A stretch of 64,000 nucleotides of DNA from Peribacillus kribbensis DSM 17871. Its GTDB lineage: Bacteria > Bacillota > Bacilli > Bacillales > DSM-1321. Below, piece by piece: positions 1-7,900 of the stretch. The notes under the pieces were generated by a model. That model worked only from the letters and a program-made list of their open reading frames with translations, did not search any database and had not been told where the DNA came from. The stretch covers positions 1 to 64,000 of the forward strand of contig NZ_AUMQ01000016.1 of the NCBI RefSeq assembly GCF_000430765.1, written 5' to 3'. The translations under genes and the position numbers were made by a program. Numbering within the stretch: the first letter of the stretch is position 1; each line of letters begins with the position of its first letter.

Positions 1-191
1 GAAGAAAAGTCATATCCGGTATTAGCTCCGGTTTCCCGAAGTTATCCCGATCTTAGGGGCAGGTTGCCCACGTGTTACTCACCCGTCCGCCGCTGATCTC
101 AGGAAGCAAGCTTCCATCGATCCGCTCGACTTGCATGTATTAGGCACGCCGCCAGCGTTCGTCCTGAGCCAGGATCAAACTCTCCGAAGAA
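1..191 (-). rRNA. rrs: 16S ribosomal RNA, 5' end (partial)
   Basis: Read on the minus strand, the sequence opens with the universal 16S start (GAGAGTTTGATCCTGGCTCA) and runs through the first hairpins, including GAACGCTGGCGGCGTGCC and the Bacillus-type V1 loop, before the window cuts it. Only about 190 nt are present. The 5' end is set at about 191 by analogy with Bacillus 16S genes. The V1 sequence fits Bacillaceae but does not settle the genus. Confidence 0.97.
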
Positions 192-448
192 TGTTTGATG
201 TAGCTCATAAAAGTGTTTAAAACTTGTTTTTGTATTTTCTCGAAAGAAAATAACGTTGGCGTCTTGTTTCGTTCAGTTTTCAAAGAGCAGTTCGTGTTGG
301 TCAAGAATAGTCAATGTCTCAACGACAACTTAATTAGTATATCATGTTCGAATGAACAAGTCAATATCTTTTTTTAACCTGTCTGGTTGATCATCACTGC
401 CTCTCGAACAGCTTTCTAATAGTATCACGGGCTGACTAACTAAGTCAA
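192..448 (-). promoter_or_regulatory. rRNA operon leader with tandem promoters P1, P2 and boxA
   Basis: Two sigma-A promoters face the 16S gene. P1 (448-419) has TTGACT, an 18-bp spacer and TACTAT. P2 (364-336) has TTGACT, a 17-bp spacer and TATACT. Downstream at 289-271 lies TGCTCTTTGAAAACTGAAC, a typical Bacillus rRNA boxA-type antitermination element. Tandem promoters plus boxA are the standard arrangement for rrn operons in this group. Confidence 0.85.
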
Positions 449-806
449 CACCTTTTTTATACATGAAGGTCAAGAATTAAAAAGACCGGCACCAGGCTGT
501 TCGTTTATTGCCTGGCAGTACCTGCTCCCTCACAGGAGGGGATTCCCACTGAACAGGTCACGATGGGAATATGCCCATGTATTCAGGTTAATAATTTTTG
601 GTGAACGTATACTAAATAAAGCTGCATCTTCAAGTTAATCATGGAGATGCTGATTAAAATGTATAGTCCCTTCAGTAAACAGGGGCTTATGCTTACATCT
701 TTATATAGAAGAAATACGTCAAAATATTGATCTGTATCCAGAGGCTAAGCCAGACAGATGCCTGGCTATTATCAACCTATAAAAAGTGTCCCCATACTCA
801 CCTCAT
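449..806. other. Gene-poor stretch between rrn leader and isochorismatase gene
   Basis: I see no complete gene here. On the plus strand a 28-codon open run at about 700-783 reads like protein (it contains EEIRQNIDLYPEAKPDRC and ends in TAA). It has no start or upstream continuation, so it may be the tail of a lost gene. Short inverted repeats occur around 494-575 (CCAGG/CCTGG and TTCCCA/TGGGAA) with no clear terminator. Confidence 0.35.
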
Positions 807-1550
807 TTATGAATTGGTTACAGGTTCCAGATTGCTTGAACTGGTTATGAACCCGCCTATCGCCTTCATATTGTAAAAGGTTGCCTCTAACGCATAGGAC
901 GGTGAAGTGGTGGCTGTACAGTCTCTTAAAAGAATGCAATCATAGCCTAGGAATGCGGCGTCCATAATCGTTCCCATTACACACTGATCTGTGTTTACCC
1001 CAGCAAAAAATAGTGTATTGATTCCATTTGCGCGGAGAGTCTGATCCAGAATTGTCCCTGGAAAACCACTTACCCTGTATTTGTCAATCCACCAATCTTC
1101 GGGTTGAATAGATCCCTTTAACTCTTCTATCACATCAGCTGACCACGAATCTTTAACCAGAGATGCCCCCAGATTATCAGGCAGCAATTCACCAATTCCC
1201 GGTTGTTTCTCCTTTCCTCCTTTGAATGCATATAGTAAGCTTGGCGGTAAATTTGCCGTATCCAAGCGATTCCCCCAATTCACCCAGGCAATCGACATCC
1301 CTATTTTACGACAGCTATCCACAGCCCCAGTAATGGCTGGTGAAAGACTGAGAGCCTCTTTAGATCTCCCTAGTACAGGAGAACAGAAGAAATTCTGCAT
1401 ATCAATAATAATGAATGCTGCTCGGGACGGATCCAATGTCAATTGTTTATTGTCTTCAACCGATATAGTTACAGAGCTTTTTGAGCCTCGACTTATGTCA
1501 ATGACGTCCTCTTTAACCAGCCAATAATTGTGTTTATTTCCCACCTTCAT
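807..1550 (-). CDS. Isochorismatase-family cysteine hydrolase
   Basis: A 247-aa hydrolase of the isochorismatase/nicotinamidase fold. The triad is visible: Asp in AAFIIIDMQNFF, Lys in DKYRVSGF and nucleophilic Cys in NTDQCVMGT, just after the usual cis-peptide region. The family cleaves amide, carbamoyl or vinyl-ether bonds. This member most resembles the N-carbamoylsarcosine amidase/biuret hydrolase/RutB branch, but the substrate cannot be assigned. An ATG 51 bp further upstream lengthens the frame by 17 residues. I prefer the ATG at 1550 because GGAGGAG sits 7 bp before it. It stands alone, ends near the rRNA leader and shows no operon partners. RutB-type enzymes accompany RutA-like oxygenases elsewhere, and RutA-like enzymes occur 42 kb away, but linkage is not implied. 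Confidence 0.85.
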   Translation of the reverse strand: MKVGNKHNYWLVKEDVIDISRGSKSSVTISVEDNKQLTLDPSRAAFIIIDMQNFFCSPVLGRSKEALSLSPAITGAVDSCRKIGMSIAWVNWGNRLDTANLPPSLLYAFKGGKEKQPGIGELLPDNLGASLVKDSWSADVIEELKGSIQPEDWWIDKYRVSGFPGTILDQTLRANGINTLFFAGVNTDQCVMGTIMDAAFLGYDCILLRDCTATTSPSYALEATFYNMKAIGGFITSSSNLEPVTNS

Positions 1551-1725
1551 TTTACGCTCCTCCTCCAATACTATTTTATTTGATCGCTTTTTGGGAAACA
1601 TTTATCACATTGTGGTTTGCCTCTAATAATCTCAGTTGCTCAGGTTAAAAATCCCTCTTCCTCAATTGATTACCTCTGCTCATATCTTTGCATTAATTAT
1701 AACGGATTCCTACATATAGACATAG

Positions 1726-1771
1726 AAAAACCCTGAATAAGGAACTTTTCTAAAGTAGCCATTATTCAGGG
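1726..1771 (-). terminator. Rho-independent terminator after the HNH gene
   Basis: On the minus strand CCCTGAATAA pairs with TTATTCAGGG around an internal loop and is followed by TTTTT. It begins 15 bp after the stop of the HNH endonuclease gene. Confidence 0.8.
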
Positions 1772-1785
1772 CAAAGTTCTTCTCT

Positions 1786-2703
1786 CTATTTCCTAAAAAC
1801 ATTCCTCTTATGCCACTTAACGTACACCTTATTATCCGGATAAATCTTAATCCTTGTCTTCGGCTCTATCCCAAAAGTGACATAATCCTCCTCGCTGATC
1901 TCAGAAGAAATATGCAAACGCCCCTGCCCATCGAAGGCTATAAAGCCGTTCTGATATAATGCATGGTGATTCGAACAAAGCAGCACGCCGTTGTATGGAT
2001 CGATTCGTTCCGAATTCGTACTATCCTTCCAAGGCTTTGCATGGCTTGCCTGCAATAATTCTGGCAGGCTTATCCCGCATAAGACGCATTGGCCATTCCA
2101 CAGCGGCATTAAGTCTCGTCTGAATTTCTGCTGCCCTAGCCTTAATTTCGTTTGTACTTCCGATTCTGTTTCCGCCAGCACGGGAATTAACGTATTATGC
2201 TCCGTTCTTTTTACTTCTTCTATCGAAAACTCCAATTGTTCATCACTTACCAGATAAATATTCAGCTCGCTCATTAGCTCCAGAAGCTTGATGGCTAACT
2301 CTTCGTGGCAGGGATATAAATATCCCTGGTTTCCGTCCGAATTTGGCTGGAAAGGTGAGTACTTGAGGGGCAATAAAGGAGCGATTTGATCAAAATGATC
2401 CCGTACATGAACCGGTTTCTCCAATTCATGGTAGCTGAGATGAACTAAATATCCATCGGTATTCCCGCTTTCTTCATCTTCCGTAGAGGGTTTTACAGCT
2501 TCTATACACCCTCCTCTGGCAATACTAATCGCCACAATGTTTCCTTTTACATAGTGGAAAATCTGATCCCCTTTTTTGACCTCTTTCATCCGTCCCCAGG
2601 AATGAGGAGTATTTCCACCCTTATCGGTTTTCGGGATCCAGATAATCCCCAAATCTCGATCGATTTCATATGTATGGCCTTGCATCACGATGAAACTGCT
2701 CAA
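1786..2703 (-). CDS. HNH endonuclease with N-terminal EVE/PUA-like domain
   Basis: About 305 aa. The C-terminal third is a classic HNH nuclease: a CVLCG knuckle, ASHAKPW (catalytic His), PYNGVLLCSNHHALYQNGFI (central Asn and metal His, second Cys). The N-terminal ~130 residues (IIWIPKTDKGG, SWGRMKEVKKGDQIFHYV, VAISIARGGC) look like an EVE/PUA-type base-flipping domain. EVE-HNH proteins are known as modification-dependent (type IV) restriction enzymes such as VcaM4I, so a role in cutting modified foreign DNA is plausible but inferred. The first ATG would be at 2760. An in-frame TTG at 2703 with AGGAGG 7 bp upstream is the better start. It is monocistronic, with its own terminator. A methylase partner is absent, as expected for a type IV enzyme. 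Confidence 0.8.
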   Translation of the reverse strand: MSSFIVMQGHTYEIDRDLGIIWIPKTDKGGNTPHSWGRMKEVKKGDQIFHYVKGNIVAISIARGGCIEAVKPSTEDEESGNTDGYLVHLSYHELEKPVHVRDHFDQIAPLLPLKYSPFQPNSDGNQGYLYPCHEELAIKLLELMSELNIYLVSDEQLEFSIEEVKRTEHNTLIPVLAETESEVQTKLRLGQQKFRRDLMPLWNGQCVLCGISLPELLQASHAKPWKDSTNSERIDPYNGVLLCSNHHALYQNGFIAFDGQGRLHISSEISEEDYVTFGIEPKTRIKIYPDNKVYVKWHKRNVFRK

Positions 2704-2903
2704 TAAACTTCCTCCTAAATCTCTGTACAGTAACTGCTTCCTACAAATATTTAAAAGCATTTGCCCATGCTGTATATTATGTAAATAGACCTAATAAGTC
2801 CAAATAAACATTCCTCTATGACTATTTTCAACTAACAAGACCTTAAGTATATCAACTTTGACATCTTTTTTGTTAAAAGTGTGCTCGCAATTTGAGTAAT
2901 AAT

Positions 2904-2945
2904 CAAAAAAAGAAAGCACTACTCCTTAAAGAAGTAATGCTTTCT
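2904..2945 (-). terminator. Rho-independent terminator of the DoxX operon
   Basis: The minus-strand hairpin AGAAAGCATTACTTC/GGAGTAGTGCTTTCT is followed by a run of T, 11 bp after the DoxX stop codon. Confidence 0.8.
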
Positions 2946-2955
2946 TCCAATCTAT

Positions 2956-3387
2956 CTAGGCTGCTTCATTGTTTTCGTCTGGAACCGACTGCCCTTTGAA
3001 AAACAATGAATCAAGAGCCAATAATCTGCTTCCATTAACCGCAAGGAATACCGCTATGACCAGGTAAGCCACATCCAGTTCATACCCTGCCATCTGTCCA
3101 TTCCCTAAGAAGCCGACAGCTAATTTTACTTTGATGATGGCTCCGATCATTAAGAGGGAAAGTAAAATGGATACAATTCTAGTGCCTAAACCAAGGACAA
3201 TGGCGATTCCTCCGACCATTTCAATGGCTGCCGTGACATATGCCAAACCGCCGGGGAGCCCCATGCTTTCAAACCATGAAACAATATTTCCAATTCCATC
3301 ATGGAACTTCACAAATCCGTGGATAAAGAAACTAATTCCTAATACGAATCTCAAAAGCAGTGTACTTACTTCTAATTTATTTTTCAT
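2956..3387 (-). CDS. DoxX family membrane protein
   Basis: A 143-aa protein with four predicted membrane helices and the DoxX signature (LLRFVLGISFFIHGFVKF, then GLAYVTAAIEMVGGIAIVLG). DoxX proteins such as B. subtilis CatD sit next to ring-cleaving dioxygenases and help resist thiol-reactive quinones and catechols, perhaps by membrane redox chemistry. An upstream ATG at 3426 exists, but the ATG at 3387 has GGAGAGG 9 bp before it and begins a normal DoxX N-terminus. It is the last gene of a three-gene operon, 23 bp after the LigB-type dioxygenase, and is followed by a terminator. Confidence 0.9.
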   Translation of the reverse strand: MKNKLEVSTLLLRFVLGISFFIHGFVKFHDGIGNIVSWFESMGLPGGLAYVTAAIEMVGGIAIVLGLGTRIVSILLSLLMIGAIIKVKLAVGFLGNGQMAGYELDVAYLVIAVFLAVNGSRLLALDSLFFKGQSVPDENNEAA

Positions 3388-3410
3388 TTTTATATTCCTC
3401 TCCTTATTTA

Positions 3411-4196
3411 TTAACCAAATTGCCAAACGCTGTGACTGAGGTTTCCATAGCGAAAACTGCGGTGTAACAGCTTTGCTTTTCTCTCGTCATCTGCAGCACC
3501 CATCGCATAGAAAAGCGGAATGAAGTGCTCTTTTCCATATGGCGGTACCGCGAACTGTGCGCCGGGTGCTAATGAATCATAGTGGAACAGTGATTCTATA
3601 TCCCACTTTTCCATATTACCTGCCAGCCACTCATCGAAATGAAGGGCCCAGTCATCTACTTCCCCGGTTCCATCCTTTGCCCAATTCAATGCTCTTAAAT
3701 TATGGACCGTTCCGCCGCTGGCGATGATTAATACATCCTGCTCCCTCAATGCTGTTAAAGCTTTTCCAATCTTAAACTGATCGGCTGGAGAAAGATTAGG
3801 ATTGACCGACATTGAAATGACAGGAATATCAGCATCCGGATACATCAGTCTAAGAACGACCCATGCTCCATGATCCAAGCCCCGTTCGGTATCCACATCG
3901 AAAGAAACGTCTTGCCGCTTAAACAACTCTTGAATGCTTTTCGCCAATTCCTCATTCCCGTTGGCTGGATATTGAATGCGGAACAGCTCTTCGGGAAATC
4001 CTCCAAAATCATGGATGGTGCTATATTCTTGGACATTGCCCACCTTTTGAACATGTGACTCCCAGTGAGCAGAGAATAAAACAATCGCCTTTGGTCGTGG
4101 CAATGTTTTCCCTAAGTGATTTAGAAACTGAGTATACTCATTATTTTCAATGGCCAGTAATGGAGCGCCATGAGCAATAAATAAAGACGGATGCAT
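3411..4196 (-). CDS. DODA/LigB-type extradiol ring-cleaving dioxygenase family protein
   Basis: A 261-aa class III extradiol dioxygenase (YgiD/4,5-DOPA-dioxygenase branch). The N-terminus MHPSLFIAHGAP carries the first metal His, PKAIVLFSAHWES the second. LDHGAWVVLRLMYP and IIASGGTVHNLRAL complete the active-site pattern. The family uses non-haem Fe(II) or Zn to open catechol-like rings. The longer frame from 4247 is unlikely; the ATG at 4196 follows AAAAGGAGAGG. The gene lies between an MhqD-like hydrolase (14-bp gap) and DoxX, a set reminiscent of B. subtilis catDE and mhqNOD, so removal of electrophilic quinones or catechols is the inferred job. The actual substrate is unknown. Confidence 0.88.
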   Translation of the reverse strand: MHPSLFIAHGAPLLAIENNEYTQFLNHLGKTLPRPKAIVLFSAHWESHVQKVGNVQEYSTIHDFGGFPEELFRIQYPANGNEELAKSIQELFKRQDVSFDVDTERGLDHGAWVVLRLMYPDADIPVISMSVNPNLSPADQFKIGKALTALREQDVLIIASGGTVHNLRALNWAKDGTGEVDDWALHFDEWLAGNMEKWDIESLFHYDSLAPGAQFAVPPYGKEHFIPLFYAMGAADDERKAKLLHRSFRYGNLSHSVWQFG

Positions 4197-4210
4197 GAAA
4201 ACCTCTCCTT

Positions 4211-4873
4211 TTAATGTGTTAGTCCTCCAGGGAAATCTAGCAGCCATGTCCTAAAATCCTGGAAATTCTGGAGTGATACGGTATGACCTTCCTGATATGT
4301 TTTGAACGTTACATATGCACCTAGTTTTTGAAAAAGCTCCTTATTCGCCACTCCCCATTCGAATGGCAGGACCCCATCCATTTCTCCATGGGAAATAAAT
4401 AGGGATAGTTGATGAACCGGTTTTATGCTGTACTCATCCTTAACAAAATCGGGAATGTACCCGCTGAGAGCGATAATACCCTTTATCCGGTTACCCAGCA
4501 TCAAGCCGAGTGTCATGGATAAAATGGCTCCCTGACTAAAGCCGAGTAAATACATGGAGCCTTCGTAAATAGGATACGTTTCGGCAGCAAAATCTATAAA
4601 ACCAGTTAGTCTTTGAACAGCCTGGTCAAATGATTCTCGGTGCGGTTTCCCAAACCCTTGAATCCTAAAGAAGGCAAATCCAGGCGGCTGTTCAAGAGGA
4701 CCGCGGATACTGAATATGAAAAACCGCTCTTCCAGCCCGTTCACTAGAGACAGCATGTCTTTCTCATTGCTCCCCATTCCATGCATGACGAAAAGAGCGG
4801 TGTATTTTTTATCCGGCTCGATCTGCTTCGGCCGGCGAAGCTCGTAGATCAGGGTTGAATCCATTTGAATCAT
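4211..4873 (-). CDS. Alpha/beta hydrolase, phospholipase/carboxylesterase family (MhqD-like)
   Basis: A 220-aa cytosolic serine hydrolase. GFSQGAIL holds the nucleophilic Ser, ISHGEMDGVLPFEWG the acidic residue and EGHTVSL the His. An oxyanion strand (ALFVMHGMGSNEKDML) is present near residues 28-43. It resembles MhqD of the B. subtilis quinone-response operon mhqNOD and short carboxylesterases. It is the first gene of the hydrolase/dioxygenase/DoxX operon, divergent from an XRE-cupin regulator with a ~200-bp shared promoter region. The start at 4873 has only a weak ribosome site (TTAGG). An ATG three codons later is possible. Confidence 0.85.
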   Translation of the reverse strand: MIQMDSTLIYELRRPKQIEPDKKYTALFVMHGMGSNEKDMLSLVNGLEERFFIFSIRGPLEQPPGFAFFRIQGFGKPHRESFDQAVQRLTGFIDFAAETYPIYEGSMYLLGFSQGAILSMTLGLMLGNRIKGIIALSGYIPDFVKDEYSIKPVHQLSLFISHGEMDGVLPFEWGVANKELFQKLGAYVTFKTYQEGHTVSLQNFQDFRTWLLDFPGGLTH

Positions 4874-5079
4874 CCTAACATTTTGTTTACATATAAAAAC
4901 AATAGATTCATATTAAGAAACTTAATGGTAAAAAAATAAAGACGTTTAGTCTTATCAATTTGTTTCTTCATACGAATAATTGTTTTGTATATAGTAACAA
5001 GTTATCCTATAGAATGTCAACTTTTTATTTGCTATGATAGAAATATGTTTTGTATTAGAAAACTTCAGAGGTGACTATT
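4874..5079. promoter_or_regulatory. Divergent promoter region, detox operon versus XRE-cupin regulator
   Basis: A 206-bp AT-rich intergenic region between two divergent genes. On the plus strand TATGAT (5033-5038) is a good -10 for the regulator gene, but I cannot pair it with a convincing -35. Shared control of both directions by the XRE-cupin protein is an inference from the divergent layout. Confidence 0.4.
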
Positions 5080-5619
5080 TTGGAAATAGGAACAAAAATC
5101 CGGGCGATACGAAATCGAAAAAAAATCACCATTGCCCAAATGTGTGAGGGGACGGGATTGTCAAAGGGCTTTATCAGCAATGTCGAAAACAACAACACCT
5201 CCCCTTCCATCAACACCTTGCAAACCATTGCAAGCTTTTTAGGGATTCCGCTGCCCTACCTATTGTTAGACAAGAAGCAGCATATGAAAGTGATAAGAAA
5301 GACCGAGAGGACGTACTCTTCCTATAACAACCTAAAAATTGAGCACCTAACGTCCAAAGGCGGATTAAGAATGATGCTGGTAGAATTTCCTGCCGGTGCC
5401 TCAATGGGTGAAGCCAATGCCCATGAAGGAGAGGAGTGCCACCTCGTGTTAGAGGGGAAATTCCTTGCAGAACAAGGCGAAGACTCTGCCATCGTCGAAG
5501 AAGGAGATACCTTCAGCTGGAACGCAAGCGTACCGCATTTCGTTAAAAATATTGGGGATGAGAAAGGGGTAATTTTGATTTCGGTTCATTCGGATACGGA
5601 GCTTAGTGATATTCTCTAA
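5080..5619 (+). CDS. XRE-family transcriptional regulator with cupin sensor domain
   Basis: About 179 aa. Residues 1-65 are a helix-turn-helix of XRE type (MCEGTGLSKGFISNVENNN, then PSINTLQTIASFLG). The C-terminal ~100 residues are a cupin barrel (HEGEECHLVLEGKF, GDTFSWNASVPHFVKNIGD) likely to bind a small ligand. The frame opens at a GTG (5071), but that GTG is part of the ribosome site AGAGGTGA. A TTG at 5080, 6 bp further on, gives the usual MEIGTKIRAIR start and is preferred. It is divergent from the hydrolase/dioxygenase/DoxX operon and probably regulates it. The ligand is unknown. Confidence 0.88.
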   Translation: MEIGTKIRAIRNRKKITIAQMCEGTGLSKGFISNVENNNTSPSINTLQTIASFLGIPLPYLLLDKKQHMKVIRKTERTYSSYNNLKIEHLTSKGGLRMMLVEFPAGASMGEANAHEGEECHLVLEGKFLAEQGEDSAIVEEGDTFSWNASVPHFVKNIGDEKGVILISVHSDTELSDIL

Positions 5620-5641
5620 GGAAGCTGCCGTCCTATACATT

Positions 5642-5674
5642 AAAATAGCGGCCATAGCCTGGCCGCTATTTTTT
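5642..5674. terminator. Bidirectional rho-independent terminator
   Basis: A near-perfect hairpin (AAAATAGCGGCCA / TGGCCGCTATTTT, 5-nt loop) with T runs on both sides. It separates the convergent XRE-cupin and PrsW-family genes. Confidence 0.9.
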
Positions 5675-5697
5675 CACATTGATTCTCCCACCCACTA

Positions 5698-6756
5698 TTA
5701 TATCTGTAATTTCCTCTCCCCCACCTGCTTAAGACCAGCCCTGAGCATCAGGAACACAACAACCCAGGAAGCGGCCATTAGAAATATATAACCGAAAGGC
5801 ATGATTCCAGGTATCGAAGTATCCCACAAAGCGTGCATGATTACTACTAACAGAAACACACGCAAAAATTTAAAACGGAACAGCATGCGTAAGGTTAAGG
5901 GCTTGTCTTCTTTCACCCGGCAGATGGCGGCACCTGTCAGAGCCGCCCAGGCGATGTGCCCTCCAGGAGAAAAGATGCCGCGCCAGAGGATCGTGTTGTA
6001 GAATGCCGCTCCCTGATCGGTTAACAGTGCCCTGAACGCATATCCAGCTGTTTCAAAGGCGGCAAACCCCGCCCCGACTGCAGCACCAATCAGAAGGCCG
6101 TTCAGGATATATCTGTATTTTTTCTTGCGGACAAAGATTAACACCGTTATGGCTTTGGCCATTTCCTCTGCAATTCCAATGGTAAATGGATTGATATGGC
6201 CTCTTAGAAAATCGTAAAACACCAGTGAGGCCAGCAGCGAAAGAATTCCGCCGATTAATACGAAGTACATCACCCGATAAATGGCAATGTTTTGCGGCGC
6301 ATTCATTTCCCAAAAAAAGATCAGCGTGGCAATGGGAACTGCAAACGCACCCACAATAATAAGGCCGGGGATAAAATTCGCATTTTGAAAAACACTTACA
6401 CCCATGTAAAGACCCGCGAAGGCAAGGAGCGTAATCATAAACACCCTCGCAAACAGCCACGGTTTTGGCCAGGTATCCTTCACCTCCGAAAGCTGCGGCG
6501 TCGTAAGGGCTGTGCCCACGATGAACAGCCGTTCCGCTTCCAGCTCACTGTGTTTGCGGAACACACGTGAAAAAATATTTTGAAATTTCGGCTCCACTGA
6601 TCTCTCGAATTTCGGAACCATATCCACATAATGAGCAAATTCATAAAAATAGCTCGTGTCATCCTCCTGCTTGCCAGTCTTGAAGAACTTTTCGCCGCAG
6701 TTTAAGCAGAACTTCACAGCCTCAGGATTTGCATACGCGCATTGCGAACATTTCAA
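5698..6756 (-). CDS. PrsW-family glutamic intramembrane protease with N-terminal zinc ribbon
   Basis: A 352-aa polytopic membrane protein. Residues 1-25 form a zinc ribbon (CSQC-x11-CLNCG). The rest has about eight membrane helices with PrsW motifs: EEMAKA (catalytic Glu pair), GFAAFETAGYAF, GGHIAWAALTG and HALWD. PrsW of B. subtilis performs site-1 cleavage of the anti-sigma factor RsiW. This protein differs by its zinc ribbon and long cytosolic N-terminus, so it is a family member rather than PrsW itself. The start codon is TTG (6756), 7 bp after AGGGGGG. It stands alone and is convergent with the XRE-cupin gene across a shared terminator. The substrate is unknown. Confidence 0.88.
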   Translation of the reverse strand: MKCSQCAYANPEAVKFCLNCGEKFFKTGKQEDDTSYFYEFAHYVDMVPKFERSVEPKFQNIFSRVFRKHSELEAERLFIVGTALTTPQLSEVKDTWPKPWLFARVFMITLLAFAGLYMGVSVFQNANFIPGLIIVGAFAVPIATLIFFWEMNAPQNIAIYRVMYFVLIGGILSLLASLVFYDFLRGHINPFTIGIAEEMAKAITVLIFVRKKKYRYILNGLLIGAAVGAGFAAFETAGYAFRALLTDQGAAFYNTILWRGIFSPGGHIAWAALTGAAICRVKEDKPLTLRMLFRFKFLRVFLLVVIMHALWDTSIPGIMPFGYIFLMAASWVVVFLMLRAGLKQVGERKLQI

Positions 6757-6824
6757 AGCATCGCCCCCCTCTTATCTCGTATTCCATTGATTATTTTCTT
6801 ATGTGAAAATGGTCTGGTTTCCAG

Positions 6825-7530
6825 CTTTTCTGCTCAGCCAACAGCATTATTTCAGCTTTGGTTTTGCTCATGGGATCACAGTTTTTGCTCGAGGCACAGG
6901 GATTTTTGCTCATATATTCTGATTTTTGCTCAGCCCCAGCTCTTTTTTGCTCCAGCTTTTGGTTTTGCTCATGGAACCAGTTTTTTGCTCAGCTGTTCCC
7001 CTTTTTTGCTCGAGCATCCCCCTTTTTTACTCAGCCACGCCTCTTTTTTGCTCCAGCCTTTGGCTTTGCTCACAGCATCTAGTTTTTTGCTCAGACCTCA
7101 GGGGTTTTTGCTCTGCTTCCCCGTTTTTTTGCTCAAGCTTCCTCACTTTTTGATCAGCCGAGGCTCTTTTTTGCTCTAGTCCTTGGCTATGCTCACAGCA
7201 TACAATTTTTGCTAAGAGCACAGGGGTTTTTGCTCCGCTGCCCCGGTTTTTTGCTCAAGCAACTTCTTTTTTTGCTCAGCCAATAGCCATTTTTGCTCCA
7301 GCCTTTGGTTTTGCTCACAAAACCCAGTTATTTGCTCAGCTTCCCTGGTTCTTTGCTCAAGCATCCTCACTTTTTCCTCAGCCGAGGCTCTTTTTTGCTC
7401 CAGCCCTTGGCTTTGCTCACAGCATCCAATTTTTTGCTCAGACCACAGGGGTTTTTGCTCTGCTGCCCTGTTTTTTTGCTCCAGCACCCTCTTTTTTGCT
7501 AAGCCAAAGTCCATTCTTGCTTCAGCCTTT
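6825..7530 (-). repeat. 21-bp/~102-122-bp hierarchical tandem repeat (degenerate heptad-coding array)
   Basis: About 700 bp made of TTTTTTGCTC-type units (plus strand) every ~21 bp. On the minus strand each unit reads Glu-Gln-Lys plus four variable residues, a seven-residue repeat. Every five or six units a shorter six-residue unit (EQSQGL) recurs. This gives a higher-order period: the CTCCAGCCTTTGG-type marker recurs near 6848, 6949, 7050, 7173, 7295, 7397 and 7519, with spacings of about 101, 101, 123, 122, 102 and 122 bp. Spacings that are not multiples of three, plus a GAG-to-TAG change at 7212-7214, break the frame, leaving minus-strand pieces at 7212-7514 and 7027-7221. I read it as a decayed coiled-coil-coding or minisatellite array. 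No start with a ribosome site is evident. Confidence 0.8.
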
Positions 7531-7615
7531 GCCTAATCCCACACAGCCAAAACGCCGTTCTAATGCTTAAAAAGCGACTGCTCAAATCGAACAATCGCGG
7601 TCATCTAAGCGGTGG

Positions 7616-7900
7616 TCAGGCCATTCCCCAAACCATGCAAACCAGTGTACCGAATACCGTAATCAATACGATAAAAATCGCGTAGTAGAGAGTGGCGAAG
7701 ACAGATTTGCTGTCTTCGATCTCGCGTGCGTGCATGAACAGGACAATTTGGACGGCTGCTTGTATGAATGCGGTCAAGAGAAAAATGGTCATGGCTAGTG
7801 TTTTTGACATATGAAAGTAGTAAACCGATAAAGCGAGCAAAGTCAAAACCAGTGAAAACACATAGCCCCCTACTTGTTTAGCCGGGAACAATTGCCTCAT
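7616..7900 (-). CDS. qoxD: Cytochrome aa3 quinol oxidase subunit IV
   Basis: A 94-aa protein with three membrane helices (YVFSLVLTLLALSVYYF, MTIFLLTAFIQAAVQIVLF, AIFIVLITVFGTLVCMVWG), typical of the small subunit IV of haem-copper oxidases. It assists assembly or stability of the complex in the membrane. The ATG at 7900 overlaps the qoxC stop as ATGA, so the two are translationally coupled. A longer frame from 7969 would run inside qoxC and is not preferred. It is the last gene of qoxABCD, with no clear terminator before the repeat array. Confidence 0.93.
   Translation of the reverse strand: MRQLFPAKQVGGYVFSLVLTLLALSVYYFHMSKTLAMTIFLLTAFIQAAVQIVLFMHAREIEDSKSVFATLYYAIFIVLITVFGTLVCMVWGMA

Noticed and set aside
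6742-7179. Plus-strand Phe/Cys-rich membrane protein
   Set aside because: It is the complementary reading of the EQK heptad repeat, with no ribosome site or non-repeat sequence.
6825-7530. CRISPR array
   Set aside because: The units are contiguous 21-bp repeats with higher-order structure, with no unique spacers of constant length and no cas genes.
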